From Candidatus Sulfotelmatobacter sp. (GTDB lineage Bacteria; Acidobacteriota; Terriglobia; Terriglobales; Acidobacteriaceae): a stretch of DNA of 63,299 bases. The stretch is taken from the NCBI GenBank assembly GCA_030041415.1, contig JASHNX010000107.1:1-63299 (forward strand), given 5' to 3'. How positions within the stretch are numbered: the stretch's first letter is position 1; every line of letters begins with the position of its first letter. The position numbers were made by a program, and so were the translations under genes. Below are positions 8,487 through 16,419 of this stretch, piece after piece. The notes beneath the pieces are model-generated. The model made no database searches, was not told where the DNA came from, and worked only from the letters and a program-made list of their open reading frames with translations.

Positions 8487-9593
8487 TTATTCGTAAGCCA
8501 GAGCTTCGATGGGATCTTTCGCCGCGGCTTTGTATGCGGGGTACAGCGCACCACCGGCGGCGCCGATCAATGCGGTCAGCATGGCAAAGGCGATCCATTC
8601 TCCGCTGACCACAACCTGCACCAGTGGAAAACGCTGCCGGATGCCCCAGCTCGCCGCCAGGCTCACCAGAATTCCGGCCACGATGCCAACCAGCGTCAAC
8701 AAGCCGGTCTCGCGCAGAATCGCATTCACGATGTAGAGCTTGGAGGCGCCCATCGCTTTCAGGATGCCGATCTCACGCGTCCGTTCCATCACCGCGGCGT
8801 ACATCGATTGGAAGATCACCAGAAATCCGATGATCATGCTGACGCCAATCACCACGCCAATGAACGGCCGGAACCCGGGCAAGTGGCTGGGAGTCATCAT
8901 GCTCAAATAGTCGTGGACCGACAGTACGGAGTACCTTTCCATGCCCGTCTGTTCCCGGACTTCCTTTACCACGGCATCGGCGTTCGCCGGATTATCTAAT
9001 TTCACGTAAAAGATTGAGGCTTTGTCTTTCGCGCCGATCAAATCCTGCAGCGTGGTAATCGGCAGGAATTTCCGTGCGCCGCGGCCGCTGGCCACGACGC
9101 CGGCCACGCGAAACGTGTGATTCAGGGCCTCCGTCGGGTCCCCGACTCTCAAGTGCTTCTGTCGAGCGACGTAGTCGTCGATCAGAATGTCCTCAGAAGC
9201 TTTGAATGGGCCGCCCTCCAGGTATTGGAACGACCCGCCCAGAGCTTCAAAGCTCTCGAGGTCTATGCCGTCGATCACCTCGATCGAGCCTGCGGTAGAA
9301 ATCTGCCAGATGACGGGGCTCACCACCGTAACATGAGGCAAGCGACGTAAGATGTCGGCCACCTTTATAGAAACGGGAGCGCCGCTGATGCCGGCCAGAA
9401 AAGACGACCCGGGCGGTTGCACGATCACATCGGCGCCGATTCCGGCAGTCCGGGCTTTATCGTCGTTCAGGATTCCGTAGCAGAGACCGGCAATCAGCAG
9501 GATGAGCGCAACCTCCAGGGCGATGGCAATAATGCTGATTGCCGAGCGGACCGGCCGTCGCACCAGGTTGGCGAATATCATCTTGTTGATCAT
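8487..9593 (-). CDS. FtsX/MacB-type ABC transporter permease
   Basis: An inner-membrane permease of 368 residues: a first transmembrane helix near residues 20-45 (after LVRRPVRS), a large periplasmic MacB-like domain (about 50-245), then three more helices, with the typical ERTREIGILKAMGAS coupling segment near 275. The start at 9593 follows GAG a few bases upstream and gives the normal MINKMIFANLVRR N-terminus; an upstream ATG at 9629 would add 12 residues. No ATPase gene is adjacent, which is unusual for this type. A lipoprotein gene lies just upstream on the same strand (69 bases). Confidence 0.88.
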   Translation of the reverse strand: MINKMIFANLVRRPVRSAISIIAIALEVALILLIAGLCYGILNDDKARTAGIGADVIVQPPGSSFLAGISGAPVSIKVADILRRLPHVTVVSPVIWQISTAGSIEVIDGIDLESFEALGGSFQYLEGGPFKASEDILIDDYVARQKHLRVGDPTEALNHTFRVAGVVASGRGARKFLPITTLQDLIGAKDKASIFYVKLDNPANADAVVKEVREQTGMERYSVLSVHDYLSMMTPSHLPGFRPFIGVVIGVSMIIGFLVIFQSMYAAVMERTREIGILKAMGASKLYIVNAILRETGLLTLVGIVAGILVSLAASWGIRQRFPLVQVVVSGEWIAFAMLTALIGAAGGALYPAYKAAAKDPIEALAYE

Positions 9594-9661
9594 GTTCTCG
9601 AAATCACATTTCTCCAAATTGTCGCGCAAATCATAACGGACAATAATGACGCAAGCGGATC

Positions 9662-10600
9662 CTACTGCTTGCTTTCGGCCTCCGATGCCGGTTCGATGGC
9701 AATCTGCGACGAAGCCTTGCCGACATGCACAACCTCCGCACCCGGAGGCTGCTGAAGAGCGAACTGATCGTCGCGGAGCGGCTTGTTCATCTCCATCTTC
9801 AATATGTTGAGCGTGATGTTGTACTCCTCCATAGGGCGAACGATGTCGATTTTCGAGGGGAAATCGACGTTATCGTAATCCCTGTAGTTTGCGTAGTGGG
9901 CATCGGTGAGCAGATTGCCTTTGTCATCGTAGATGTATTGCTCGTGTGGCAGCAGGTCGATACGGCTGAAAACAACTTTGCGCGAGAGAATGCCCTGATT
10001 CTCGCCCTTCATTCGAATGACGATAATCTCGTAATCCTCCTGCATGACGCGATGGCCTTTGGAGTCGTGAAAAATCTGGACGCCATTTTCCAGAACCGGG
10101 ATTTCACCGTCGTTGATGGGCCGAATCAGCAAAGCATCGTAAATGTCCTGCGGCCGGATGTTCTCCATCGGATGGTCTGGATTTCGCGTCTGCACCTGGT
10201 TGCTCCCGATGACAAACCGGTTCTTGGGAGGGATCCAGAGCTTGAATTCGTTGCCGTCGCTGACCATGTCGAAGGCCGTGGTGCGCACGATCGGCAGCAG
10301 ACCGATAAAGTGCAGCATGGCCGGTTTTCTCGCCAGCACGTAGCCGCGAATCTCTTTGTAATCTGTGACCTCGCCTTTCTTAGCTCCACCAACCGAAGTG
10401 TCGATATCAACCGTCGCTTGCAGTGACTGGATCTTTTCAGCTTGCTGGTTGATGATGTCAACCAGTTGCGCCTGCGTAGCCTGGCGAAGTGTGCCCTTGA
10501 AATAACTTTCCTCGACCCGATGTGTATGAAAAAGACAACCTGTCAAGGGAAGAATCGAAAGGAACAAAAGCAGACGGCAAACTGGCGCGAAACGTCTCAT
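9662..10600 (-). CDS. Predicted lipoprotein, DUF4292/LolA-like
   Basis: 312 residues. The N-terminus is a lipoprotein signal with a clear lipobox LTGC (Cys at about residue 22). The body (IIRP-type strands, repeated paired strands through residue 280) resembles DUF4292-type outer-membrane lipoproteins with a LolA/LolB-like half-barrel; I recognise the general type, not a precise function. It shares a strand with the FtsX-type permease downstream, so the two may work together in lipoprotein or lipid movement (inference). The C-terminal 30 residues look disordered. Confidence 0.75.
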   Translation of the reverse strand: MRRFAPVCRLLLFLSILPLTGCLFHTHRVEESYFKGTLRQATQAQLVDIINQQAEKIQSLQATVDIDTSVGGAKKGEVTDYKEIRGYVLARKPAMLHFIGLLPIVRTTAFDMVSDGNEFKLWIPPKNRFVIGSNQVQTRNPDHPMENIRPQDIYDALLIRPINDGEIPVLENGVQIFHDSKGHRVMQEDYEIIVIRMKGENQGILSRKVVFSRIDLLPHEQYIYDDKGNLLTDAHYANYRDYDNVDFPSKIDIVRPMEEYNITLNILKMEMNKPLRDDQFALQQPPGAEVVHVGKASSQIAIEPASEAESKQ

Positions 10601-10795
10601 CCGATTATTTGAGTATAGCGCGGCCGGGAGGGTTCAAAAGTCTCGCGCCCATTCAAGGGAAGCAGCACAAGCCGGCATACATCCGCCCCAGGAACTCTCA
10701 GCCCGGAACACTGTACCGGAAAAAGACTCTTAGCCGATCCTGCTTACCAAAGTCAGGTTCCAGTGCATTTGCCGATCATCTAAACTTGAAGCATT

Positions 10796-11860
10796 GTGGG
10801 CAAGTTCTTCGGACTCGTTTTGGTTTTGGCGCTGGCATTCGCCGGCTGGCTGGCGTGGGCTGTGCTCACGCCAGTTCAACCTCACGCGCAAACATTCGTG
10901 ATGTTGCACCCCGGATATTCTACGCGCCGCATTGCCGCAGAACTGAAGTCGGCCGGAGCAATTCGCAGCGAAGAGGCCTTTATACTTTGGCGCTACATCA
11001 GCCATCGGCGATCCCTCAAGGCCGGTGAATATCTTTTCGAGCAACCGGCAAATATTATCGATGTGCAGAAACGCTTGCGGCGAGGCGATGTTTATTTCCA
11101 CACCGTCGTCGTTCCCGAAGGCTTCACTATGTTCGACATCGCCCACGCCATTGAAGCTGCAGGGCTGGGTCCGGCGCAGGATTTTTTGAAGGTGGCGCAA
11201 ACGGATACGGCGCTCATTGTTGATATCGCGCCCAATGCGAGTTCACTCGAAGGCTTCCTGTTTCCGGATACGTATCAGTTCAGCCGCATGATGACGATGG
11301 AGGAGATGGCCGCAACGATGGTCAAGCAATTTCGGCAGGTCGCGCATCAAGTCGGCTTGATCCCGGAATCTGGGCAGAGTTCAAGTGCTCGCCTCTCAGC
11401 TGCCTCTTCTGCCTCGTCTTATATGGAGGTGAGCGCAGATGTCCCGGACGATACCGAGCAAACCGTCACAATGGCCTCGATCGTTGAGAAGGAAACATCA
11501 GTTCCTGATGAGCGCCCCTTGGTGGCCAGTGTCTACTACAATCGTCTCGCCAAGAGAATTGCGCTCGACGCCGATCCGAGCATCATTTACGCGGAACTCT
11601 TAGCCGGCGCGTACACCGGTGCGCTGCATCACGCCGATATGCGCTTTGACTCTCCGTATAACACGTACACGCATGTGGGACTCCCACCCGGCCCGATCGG
11701 CAATCCGGGCAAGAGCGCCCTCGAAGCGGCCTTGCATCCCGCCCAGAGCGATTATTACTACTTCGTCGCTGACGCCCAGGGGCACCATCGCTTTGCGCGC
11801 ACCCTGGAGGAGCACGATAAGAACGTCGACGCCTATCGCCGAGCCATGCGAGCACAGTAA
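10796..11860 (+). CDS. mltG: Endolytic murein transglycosylase MltG
   Basis: Cleaves nascent peptidoglycan glycan strands at the periplasmic face of the inner membrane and sets strand length. It has 354 residues: one N-terminal membrane helix (about 5-25), then the YceG domain. The catalytic Glu is in the ASIVEKET motif, and PYNTYTHVGLPPGPIGNPG is diagnostic. A Ser/Ala-rich stretch of about 30 residues (near 195-222) is inserted just before the catalytic motif. The start is GTG with no obvious ribosome binding site. It ends eight bases before the convergent ruvX stop. Confidence 0.95.
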   Translation: MGKFFGLVLVLALAFAGWLAWAVLTPVQPHAQTFVMLHPGYSTRRIAAELKSAGAIRSEEAFILWRYISHRRSLKAGEYLFEQPANIIDVQKRLRRGDVYFHTVVVPEGFTMFDIAHAIEAAGLGPAQDFLKVAQTDTALIVDIAPNASSLEGFLFPDTYQFSRMMTMEEMAATMVKQFRQVAHQVGLIPESGQSSSARLSAASSASSYMEVSADVPDDTEQTVTMASIVEKETSVPDERPLVASVYYNRLAKRIALDADPSIIYAELLAGAYTGALHHADMRFDSPYNTYTHVGLPPGPIGNPGKSALEAALHPAQSDYYYFVADAQGHHRFARTLEEHDKNVDAYRRAMRAQ

Positions 11861-11867
11861 CCCCGGA

Positions 11868-12332
11868 TCATCGTTTGCTCTCCATAAAACTTTGCAGAAT
11901 CAGGACCGCCGCCATCCGGTCAACCGCTTTGGCGCGCTTCCCGATCGACAGCTCAGTTTCGCGGAGCAAGCGGTTGGCCTCGGCAGAAGTCAGGCGCTCA
12001 TCCCACAAGTGCACGGGCAAGCCGAATCGCTTGCGCAAGTCGTCAGCAAACACTAGCATTTTTTCGGATTGCGCTCCTTCGGCGCCGCTCATTCGGAGAG
12101 GCAGGCCAACCACGATCTCGTGGACTTCATATTTCTGGATTAGCTGTTCTAGAAACTGTAAATCTAGCCGCTTATTCCGGCGCTCGAGGGTTTCTAGCCC
12201 CTGGGCGGTGATGCCCAGCGGGTCCGACACCGCAATGCCGATTCGGCGGGAGCCGACGTCGAGTCCCAGCAGTCGGCCGGTAGGAGCCGCAGCCCGCTTT
12301 TGTTCGCCGCAGCTCGGGCTGGTCTTTGTCAT
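11868..12332 (-). CDS. ruvX: Putative Holliday junction resolvase / pre-16S rRNA nuclease
   Basis: YqgF-family RNase H-fold nuclease, implicated in 16S rRNA 5' end maturation and possibly junction resolution. About 154 residues. Seen: the first catalytic Asp in LGLDVGSRRIG, the second acidic site in HEIVVGLPLRMSG, LWDERLTSAEA and the final Asp in KAVDRMAAVLILQ. ATG 12332 is preferred over an in-frame GTG at 12368 because a TATAAT box (12368-12373, minus strand) covers that GTG. It converges on mltG. Confidence 0.92.
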   Translation of the reverse strand: MTKTSPSCGEQKRAAAPTGRLLGLDVGSRRIGIAVSDPLGITAQGLETLERRNKRLDLQFLEQLIQKYEVHEIVVGLPLRMSGAEGAQSEKMLVFADDLRKRFGLPVHLWDERLTSAEANRLLRETELSIGKRAKAVDRMAAVLILQSFMESKR

Positions 12333-12367
12333 GGGATCTTCGGCTGGCTCCTGGCAGGGCACGGCCA

Positions 12368-12373
12368 ATTATA
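12368..12373 (-). promoter_or_regulatory. Possible -10 box (TATAAT) of ruvX
   Basis: On the minus strand TATAAT lies about 36 bases before the ATG at 12332. No strong -35 is visible 17 bases further upstream. Confidence 0.35.
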
Positions 12374-12439
12374 GGCTATCTGGGCTGCTTGCCAGACCGC
12401 TAAAATCTACATAAGCCATGCATTTATAGTGGCTTACGA

Positions 12440-12574
12440 ATGGATGGAGAGGAGCCGATTCTGGCCGGTCAAACCGCCCGCCGGTCCTTGCTTTTCGCCC
12501 TGTTTGGGAATAATCTATTCGTAGTAGTGGCTGTGCTTCTCCCCACTAGCCTTCCTTCCTGGGTGTATTTATGA
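12440..12574 (+). CDS. Small membrane-peptide ORF overlapping the carD start (tentative)
   Basis: An open frame of 44 codons starts at ATG 12440 and ends with a TGA that overlaps the carD start codon as ATGA. The product has a polar N-terminus (MDGEEPILAG) and one hydrophobic segment (about residues 17-36, LLFALFGNN followed by LFVVVAVLLP), so it could be a single-pass membrane peptide or a leader peptide. carD itself has no Shine-Dalgarno sequence in front of it, which fits translational coupling. Against it: the ribosome binding site of this ORF is also weak, and chance open frames of this size are common. Confidence 0.35.
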   Translation: MDGEEPILAGQTARRSLLFALFGNNLFVVVAVLLPTSLPSWVYL

Positions 12575-13107
12575 GTGGTGCAGACCTGAATTTCCACATC
12601 GGCGACAAGGTCGTTTATCCCAACCACGGGGTCGCGGTCATCGAGCAGATCAGCAGCCGATCGATTGGGGCTTCGATCGAGAAGTTCTATCTGCTCAATA
12701 TCAAGGCCAGCAGCCTCAAGGTAATGGTGCCCTGCAGTAACGTGGGGAGCGTAGGGATCCGTCGGGTGGTGCGGAATGGCGAGGTGCAGAAAATCCTCGA
12801 TTTCCTTTCGGTCACCGATCACCTGAGCACTTCCGACTGGAAAGATCGCTTCAAAGAGAATTCTGACCGCATGCGCACCGGCTCCCTCATCGAGGTTGCG
12901 GGAGTGCTTAAGAGCCTGATCACTCTCCATCAGTCGAAGCCGTTGTCTTTCCGGGAAAAGAAAATGCTGGAGCGCGCCCGCTATTTGCTGGTCAGCGAAC
13001 TGGCCATGTCGAGAAACTGCGAAGAGGCTAAGATTGAAGAAATCCTCACCTTAGCTCTCGCCAAATGCAACCTCCGCTTGCCCGAAGTCTCCGAGTTCCA
13101 GGCATAG
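12571..13107 (+). CDS. carD: CarD family transcription regulator
   Basis: An RNA-polymerase-binding factor that stabilises open promoter complexes, known from myxobacteria and mycobacteria. It has 178 residues. The N-terminal Tudor-like RNAP-interaction domain is about residues 6-65 (FHIGDKVVYPNHGVAVIE, then FYLLNI and MVPCSN). The rest is the helical DNA-binding part ending in FREKKMLERARYLLVSELA. Its start overlaps the stop of a 44-codon open frame. greA follows 110 bases downstream, so two polymerase-binding factors are neighbours. Confidence 0.93.
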   Translation: MSGADLNFHIGDKVVYPNHGVAVIEQISSRSIGASIEKFYLLNIKASSLKVMVPCSNVGSVGIRRVVRNGEVQKILDFLSVTDHLSTSDWKDRFKENSDRMRTGSLIEVAGVLKSLITLHQSKPLSFREKKMLERARYLLVSELAMSRNCEEAKIEEILTLALAKCNLRLPEVSEFQA

Positions 13108-13177
13108 TTTCTGTGCCTAGGGTAGCTACCGACCTTTTGGCGCACTTTGCCTTCTAACGCCAAGACCGCGACAGGTT

Positions 13178-13183
13178 TATAAT
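13178..13183 (+). promoter_or_regulatory. Possible -10 box (TATAAT) of greA
   Basis: TATAAT lies 33 bases before the greA ATG. There is no convincing -35 at 16-18 bases upstream. Confidence 0.4.
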
Positions 13184-13216
13184 CTCAAAAGTCTGGGTAA
13201 GCGGGCCTGATTTACA

Positions 13217-13708
13217 ATGACCGACCAACTTAGAAGAAAACTGCAAGAAGAAATTGATGCGCTTGAGCGCGAGCTTGTCTACGACCTTCCGAAGGAAATC
13301 AAGCGCGCCGCTGCTCTCGGCGATCTGAGCGAGAACGCCGAATACCACATGGCGAAGCAGCGCCAGGAATTCGTCAAGGCCCGGGTCCGCCAGCTGGGTA
13401 GACGTCTCGCCGATTTGTCCCTGACCAACATGAACAACATCCCTAAAGACAAGATTGGTCTGGGTTCTACCGTGAAGGTTTACGACAGCACCAAAGATGA
13501 AGAGGTGGAATACAAGCTCGTCACCAGTGAAGAGTCCGATGTGGCTGCAGGAAAGATTTCGACGACAAGCCCGATCGGGCGCGCGCTCTTGAACAAGAAG
13601 GTTGGCGACGAAACCACCGTCATCACGCCCAACGGCAAGCGCGAACTTGAAATCCTGGCCCTCACCACCATTCACGACGAGGCCGAACAAGAAAAGGCAG
13701 GCGACTGA
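13217..13708 (+). CDS. greA: Transcription elongation factor GreA/GreB family
   Basis: Binds the secondary channel of RNA polymerase and stimulates cleavage of backtracked transcripts. It has 163 residues: an N-terminal coiled coil (1-75) with the acidic tip motif GDLSENAEYH carrying the catalytic Asp and Glu, then a C-terminal FKBP-like domain (GSTVKVYDSTKDEE, and the late SPIGRALLNKKVGDE). The C-terminus ends with an acidic tail. The stop overlaps the next start by one base (TGATG), so it is coupled to the phosphatidyltransferase gene. Confidence 0.94.
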   Translation: MTDQLRRKLQEEIDALERELVYDLPKEIKRAAALGDLSENAEYHMAKQRQEFVKARVRQLGRRLADLSLTNMNNIPKDKIGLGSTVKVYDSTKDEEVEYKLVTSEESDVAAGKISTTSPIGRALLNKKVGDETTVITPNGKRELEILALTTIHDEAEQEKAGD

Positions 13709-14502
13709 TGGCCTCGCCGCTGCGATCAGAGAGCGTATCCGCAGCCGCTCGCTCTCCCGAATCGCCGGAGACCATGGCTGTGCGCCGAGCTTCTGGTGAA
13801 AGACCGGTACAACTGGCGCCGGCTGGAAAAACTTCCGGCGAGGAATCGGCCGACTCGCGCGCCAACCTCTCGTGGACGAGCGCTTTCGGCCGCGCTTGTG
13901 GCGTGCTGCTCGATACCATCGTTCGTTGGCTCGCACTGTCGCGCATCAATCCCAACGTGCTCACGTTCATGGGATTGGTGGTCAATACCTGGGCGGCGAT
14001 TTTGTTTGGCTCTGCGACGGCCGCGACTCAACGGCGGCTCTTCTTCTACGCCGGGCTGGTCATCATCTTTTCGGGATTCTTCGATCTGGTAGATGGACAG
14101 GTCGCGCGCGCCACAAACCGCGTTACTCGCTTCGGAGCTTTTTTCGACTCTGTGGTCGACCGCTACAGCGACGCCTCGCAATTTCTTGGCTTGCTTGTCT
14201 TCTATGCCCGGGGTGATCGTTTCTTCTATGTGGTGCTCACTGCGTTTGTCATGGTTAGCGCAATCATGGTCAGCTACACGCGCGCGCGTGCCGAGTCGTT
14301 GATCGGCTCCTGCCGCGTCGGCTTTATGGAGCGCCCGGAGCGGTTGGTACTGGTAATTCTGGGTGCGCTGTTCAACCGCATGGCGCCAGTGCTCTGGGTA
14401 ATCGCCGTTCTCTCGACCCTGACTGTGATTCACCGTATGCGATACACCTGGACGCGAACCCAGGACCCACCTTCGCCAGCAAGCGCCAGACACGCAGTGT
14501 AG
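13708..14502 (+). CDS. CDP-alcohol phosphatidyltransferase
   Basis: A membrane enzyme that transfers a phosphatidyl (or related) group from a CDP-lipid to an alcohol acceptor in phospholipid synthesis. It has 264 residues: about 50 polar residues, then several membrane helices. The full signature D-G-x2-A-R-x8-G-x3-D-x3-D is present (DGQVARATN through FFDSVVDRYSD, near residues 129-151). The acceptor alcohol cannot be read from sequence. Its start overlaps the greA stop by one base. The N-terminal 50 residues (Ala/Ser/Pro-rich) look disordered. Confidence 0.92.
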   Translation: MASPLRSESVSAAARSPESPETMAVRRASGERPVQLAPAGKTSGEESADSRANLSWTSAFGRACGVLLDTIVRWLALSRINPNVLTFMGLVVNTWAAILFGSATAATQRRLFFYAGLVIIFSGFFDLVDGQVARATNRVTRFGAFFDSVVDRYSDASQFLGLLVFYARGDRFFYVVLTAFVMVSAIMVSYTRARAESLIGSCRVGFMERPERLVLVILGALFNRMAPVLWVIAVLSTLTVIHRMRYTWTRTQDPPSPASARHAV

Positions 14503-14597
14503 TCCAGGGATCACCAATCTATTTGCCGGTTTGCGAGTTCGATGCGAAAATAGCTGGCTCATTCCAGCGTGAAGATGCAATCCGGGGGAACCGGCTT

Positions 14598-15164
14598 ATG
14601 GACGAGCCTCGCTCAAAACAGACGCAGGCACAAGAGCAGCAGATCAAAAACGGCATCCAGAGTGCTTTGGATCTTGCATCTCGCTGCCGCTCGACCGAGA
14701 CCAGCGAAAACTACGAGTTCCTCGAAGAGCAGCTGGATCAAGTCGAGGCCGAGGCGCGTCAGGCTCTTCTGTCTAATCTGGACCTCGAGGCTTTGCTCGC
14801 GAAACTCGAAGCGCGCCAAACGCTCACGCCATCAGACCTCAAGACACTGGAATTGTTGATTGTTGGAGACGCTGAATCCTATCTGAAGTACGAGTCGGAA
14901 CTCGCAGAGTGGAAGGTACAACTGACTCGCGTTCTGGACCAGATCGGAAAGCTCGGGAAATCAGATCTCGGCGTGGAAGGCTTAATGCAACTGCGTGCCC
15001 TGTGCCGCGAAGCCCACGAGTCGCTTTCTGACTTGATTTTTTATTTCGATGCCAAAGAGCGTACGGCTAAATTCAAAGTGTCGGCCGCCGGTCCCATCGA
15101 CTCTGACGGCTATCTCTTCCTCGCCCAAGTGGTTCGCGACATGCTGCGTTCCGACCGGATGTAG
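14598..15164 (+). CDS. Hypothetical helical protein
   Basis: 188 residues, no family recognised. Composition and pattern suggest mainly alpha-helix with coiled-coil stretches (for example QEQQIKNGIQSALDLAS, then EEQLDQVEAEARQALL). There is no signal peptide or membrane segment. The ATG at 14598 is preferred to an upstream frame start at 14523 because a G-rich GGGGG site lies about ten bases before it. It lies between the phosphatidyltransferase and the isoaspartyl peptidase on the same strand. Confidence 0.7.
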   Translation: MDEPRSKQTQAQEQQIKNGIQSALDLASRCRSTETSENYEFLEEQLDQVEAEARQALLSNLDLEALLAKLEARQTLTPSDLKTLELLIVGDAESYLKYESELAEWKVQLTRVLDQIGKLGKSDLGVEGLMQLRALCREAHESLSDLIFYFDAKERTAKFKVSAAGPIDSDGYLFLAQVVRDMLRSDRM

Positions 15165-15211
15165 CCACCTGCTATCCTATTCCGTCACGCTATTGATTTT
15201 GGGGACAAATA

Positions 15212-16141
15212 TTGCCAATTGATCCCGTTCTCGTCGTTCACGGCGGAGCCTGGGCCATGCCCGACGACATGGTCGAAGCCCATGTTCGTGGAGTTCGGAA
15301 TGCAATTGCCGCAGGATGGCTCGTGCTTGAGCGCGGCGGTTCTGCGCTTGATGCTGTCGGGGAAGCGGTTGTCGTCATGGAAGATGACGATACATTCGAC
15401 GCCGGCCGCGGCAGTTTCCTCAATCGCGAGGGCAAGGTCCAACTGGACGCTCTGATCATGGAGGGAGCGACGCTCCGTGCGGGAGGAGTTGGTTGCGTCG
15501 AGCGGCTCCGCAATCCCGTGCGCGCTGCGCGCAAGATCCTGAGCGAGAGTCCGCATGTTTATTTCGTGGCAGAAGGTGCCGAACGCTTCGCGGCCGAGCA
15601 CGGCATCGAGTTATGCCGAAACGAAGATCTGGTAATCCCCCGCGAAATCGAGCATCTGCGCAAATTTCAGGCCGAAGCTGCGCGGCACGATTCGGTAAAG
15701 GATGGCAACCATCTGTTTGCCCCCGAAATGACCCACGACACCGTGGGCGCGGTGGCTCTTGATCGTAATGGCGATATCGCGGCCGCGACATCGACCGGTG
15801 GAACGCTCAACAAAGCCCCAGGGCGGCTGGGAGACTCCTCACTGATTGGTTGCGGCTGCTACGCCGACAATCAGAGCGCCGCGGTATCTACCACTGGCTG
15901 GGGCGAACCGATCATGAAGCTGGTTCTCGCCAAGTGGACCGCCGACCGCGTCGCCGCGGGCAATTTGCCGGAATGGGCCGCACGCGAGGCGATGAATTAC
16001 CTTGAGCAGCGATTGAACGGGCATGGCGGCATCATCGTTTTAAATGGGCAAGGCCAGTTTGGCATCGCTCACAATACCCCCCGCATGGCGTGGGCAATCA
16101 AAGCCAAGGGCGTCGAACTGGCGAGTGTCGAACGAGATTAG
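15212..16141 (+). CDS. Isoaspartyl peptidase / type-2 L-asparaginase (Ntn hydrolase)
   Basis: A 309-residue proenzyme that self-cleaves to expose an N-terminal Thr nucleophile; it removes isoaspartyl residues from damaged peptides or hydrolyses asparagine. Seen: the start LVVHGGAW, the GGSALDAVGEAVVVMED stretch, the cleavage/nucleophile site in MTHDTVGAVALD (Thr after Asp, near residue 175) and the STGG motif followed by the GRLGDSSLIGCG loop. The start is TTG, 12 bases after GGGGAC. No signal peptide, so probably cytoplasmic. Confidence 0.93.
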   Translation: MPIDPVLVVHGGAWAMPDDMVEAHVRGVRNAIAAGWLVLERGGSALDAVGEAVVVMEDDDTFDAGRGSFLNREGKVQLDALIMEGATLRAGGVGCVERLRNPVRAARKILSESPHVYFVAEGAERFAAEHGIELCRNEDLVIPREIEHLRKFQAEAARHDSVKDGNHLFAPEMTHDTVGAVALDRNGDIAAATSTGGTLNKAPGRLGDSSLIGCGCYADNQSAAVSTTGWGEPIMKLVLAKWTADRVAAGNLPEWAAREAMNYLEQRLNGHGGIIVLNGQGQFGIAHNTPRMAWAIKAKGVELASVERD

Positions 16142-16382
16142 ACAAGTGGGCCGGAAGGCGACGAATACCCGCATTTGTTAAATTTCTCAACTCGCCTGTT
16201 ACAAAATCCGGACAGATCGGGGCCTGCACGAGAAAAGCGACCTTCCCGCCGCGACGATGCCTGGGCTGAGGAAAACCGAATTGCAAGCAGTATTTACGCG
16301 GTTGGGGGCTTGTTCGGATTTCGTAACAGACTTTGCCGGCGGCAAAAAAATTGCTGAAATCATGTACTAAAAGTATTGTCCC

Positions 16383-16391
16383 TGCTATGAT
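16383..16391 (+). promoter_or_regulatory. Possible extended -10 (TGCTATGAT) of the XRE regulator gene
   Basis: TGCTATGAT has the extended -10 form TGnTATGAT and lies about 28 bases before the chosen ATG at 16420. No strong -35 is visible. If it is used, an in-frame ATG at 16387 within the box cannot be the start. Confidence 0.35.
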
Positions 16392-16419
16392 TGCGGGCAC
16401 TTCTGCCTGGAGGGGTGTC

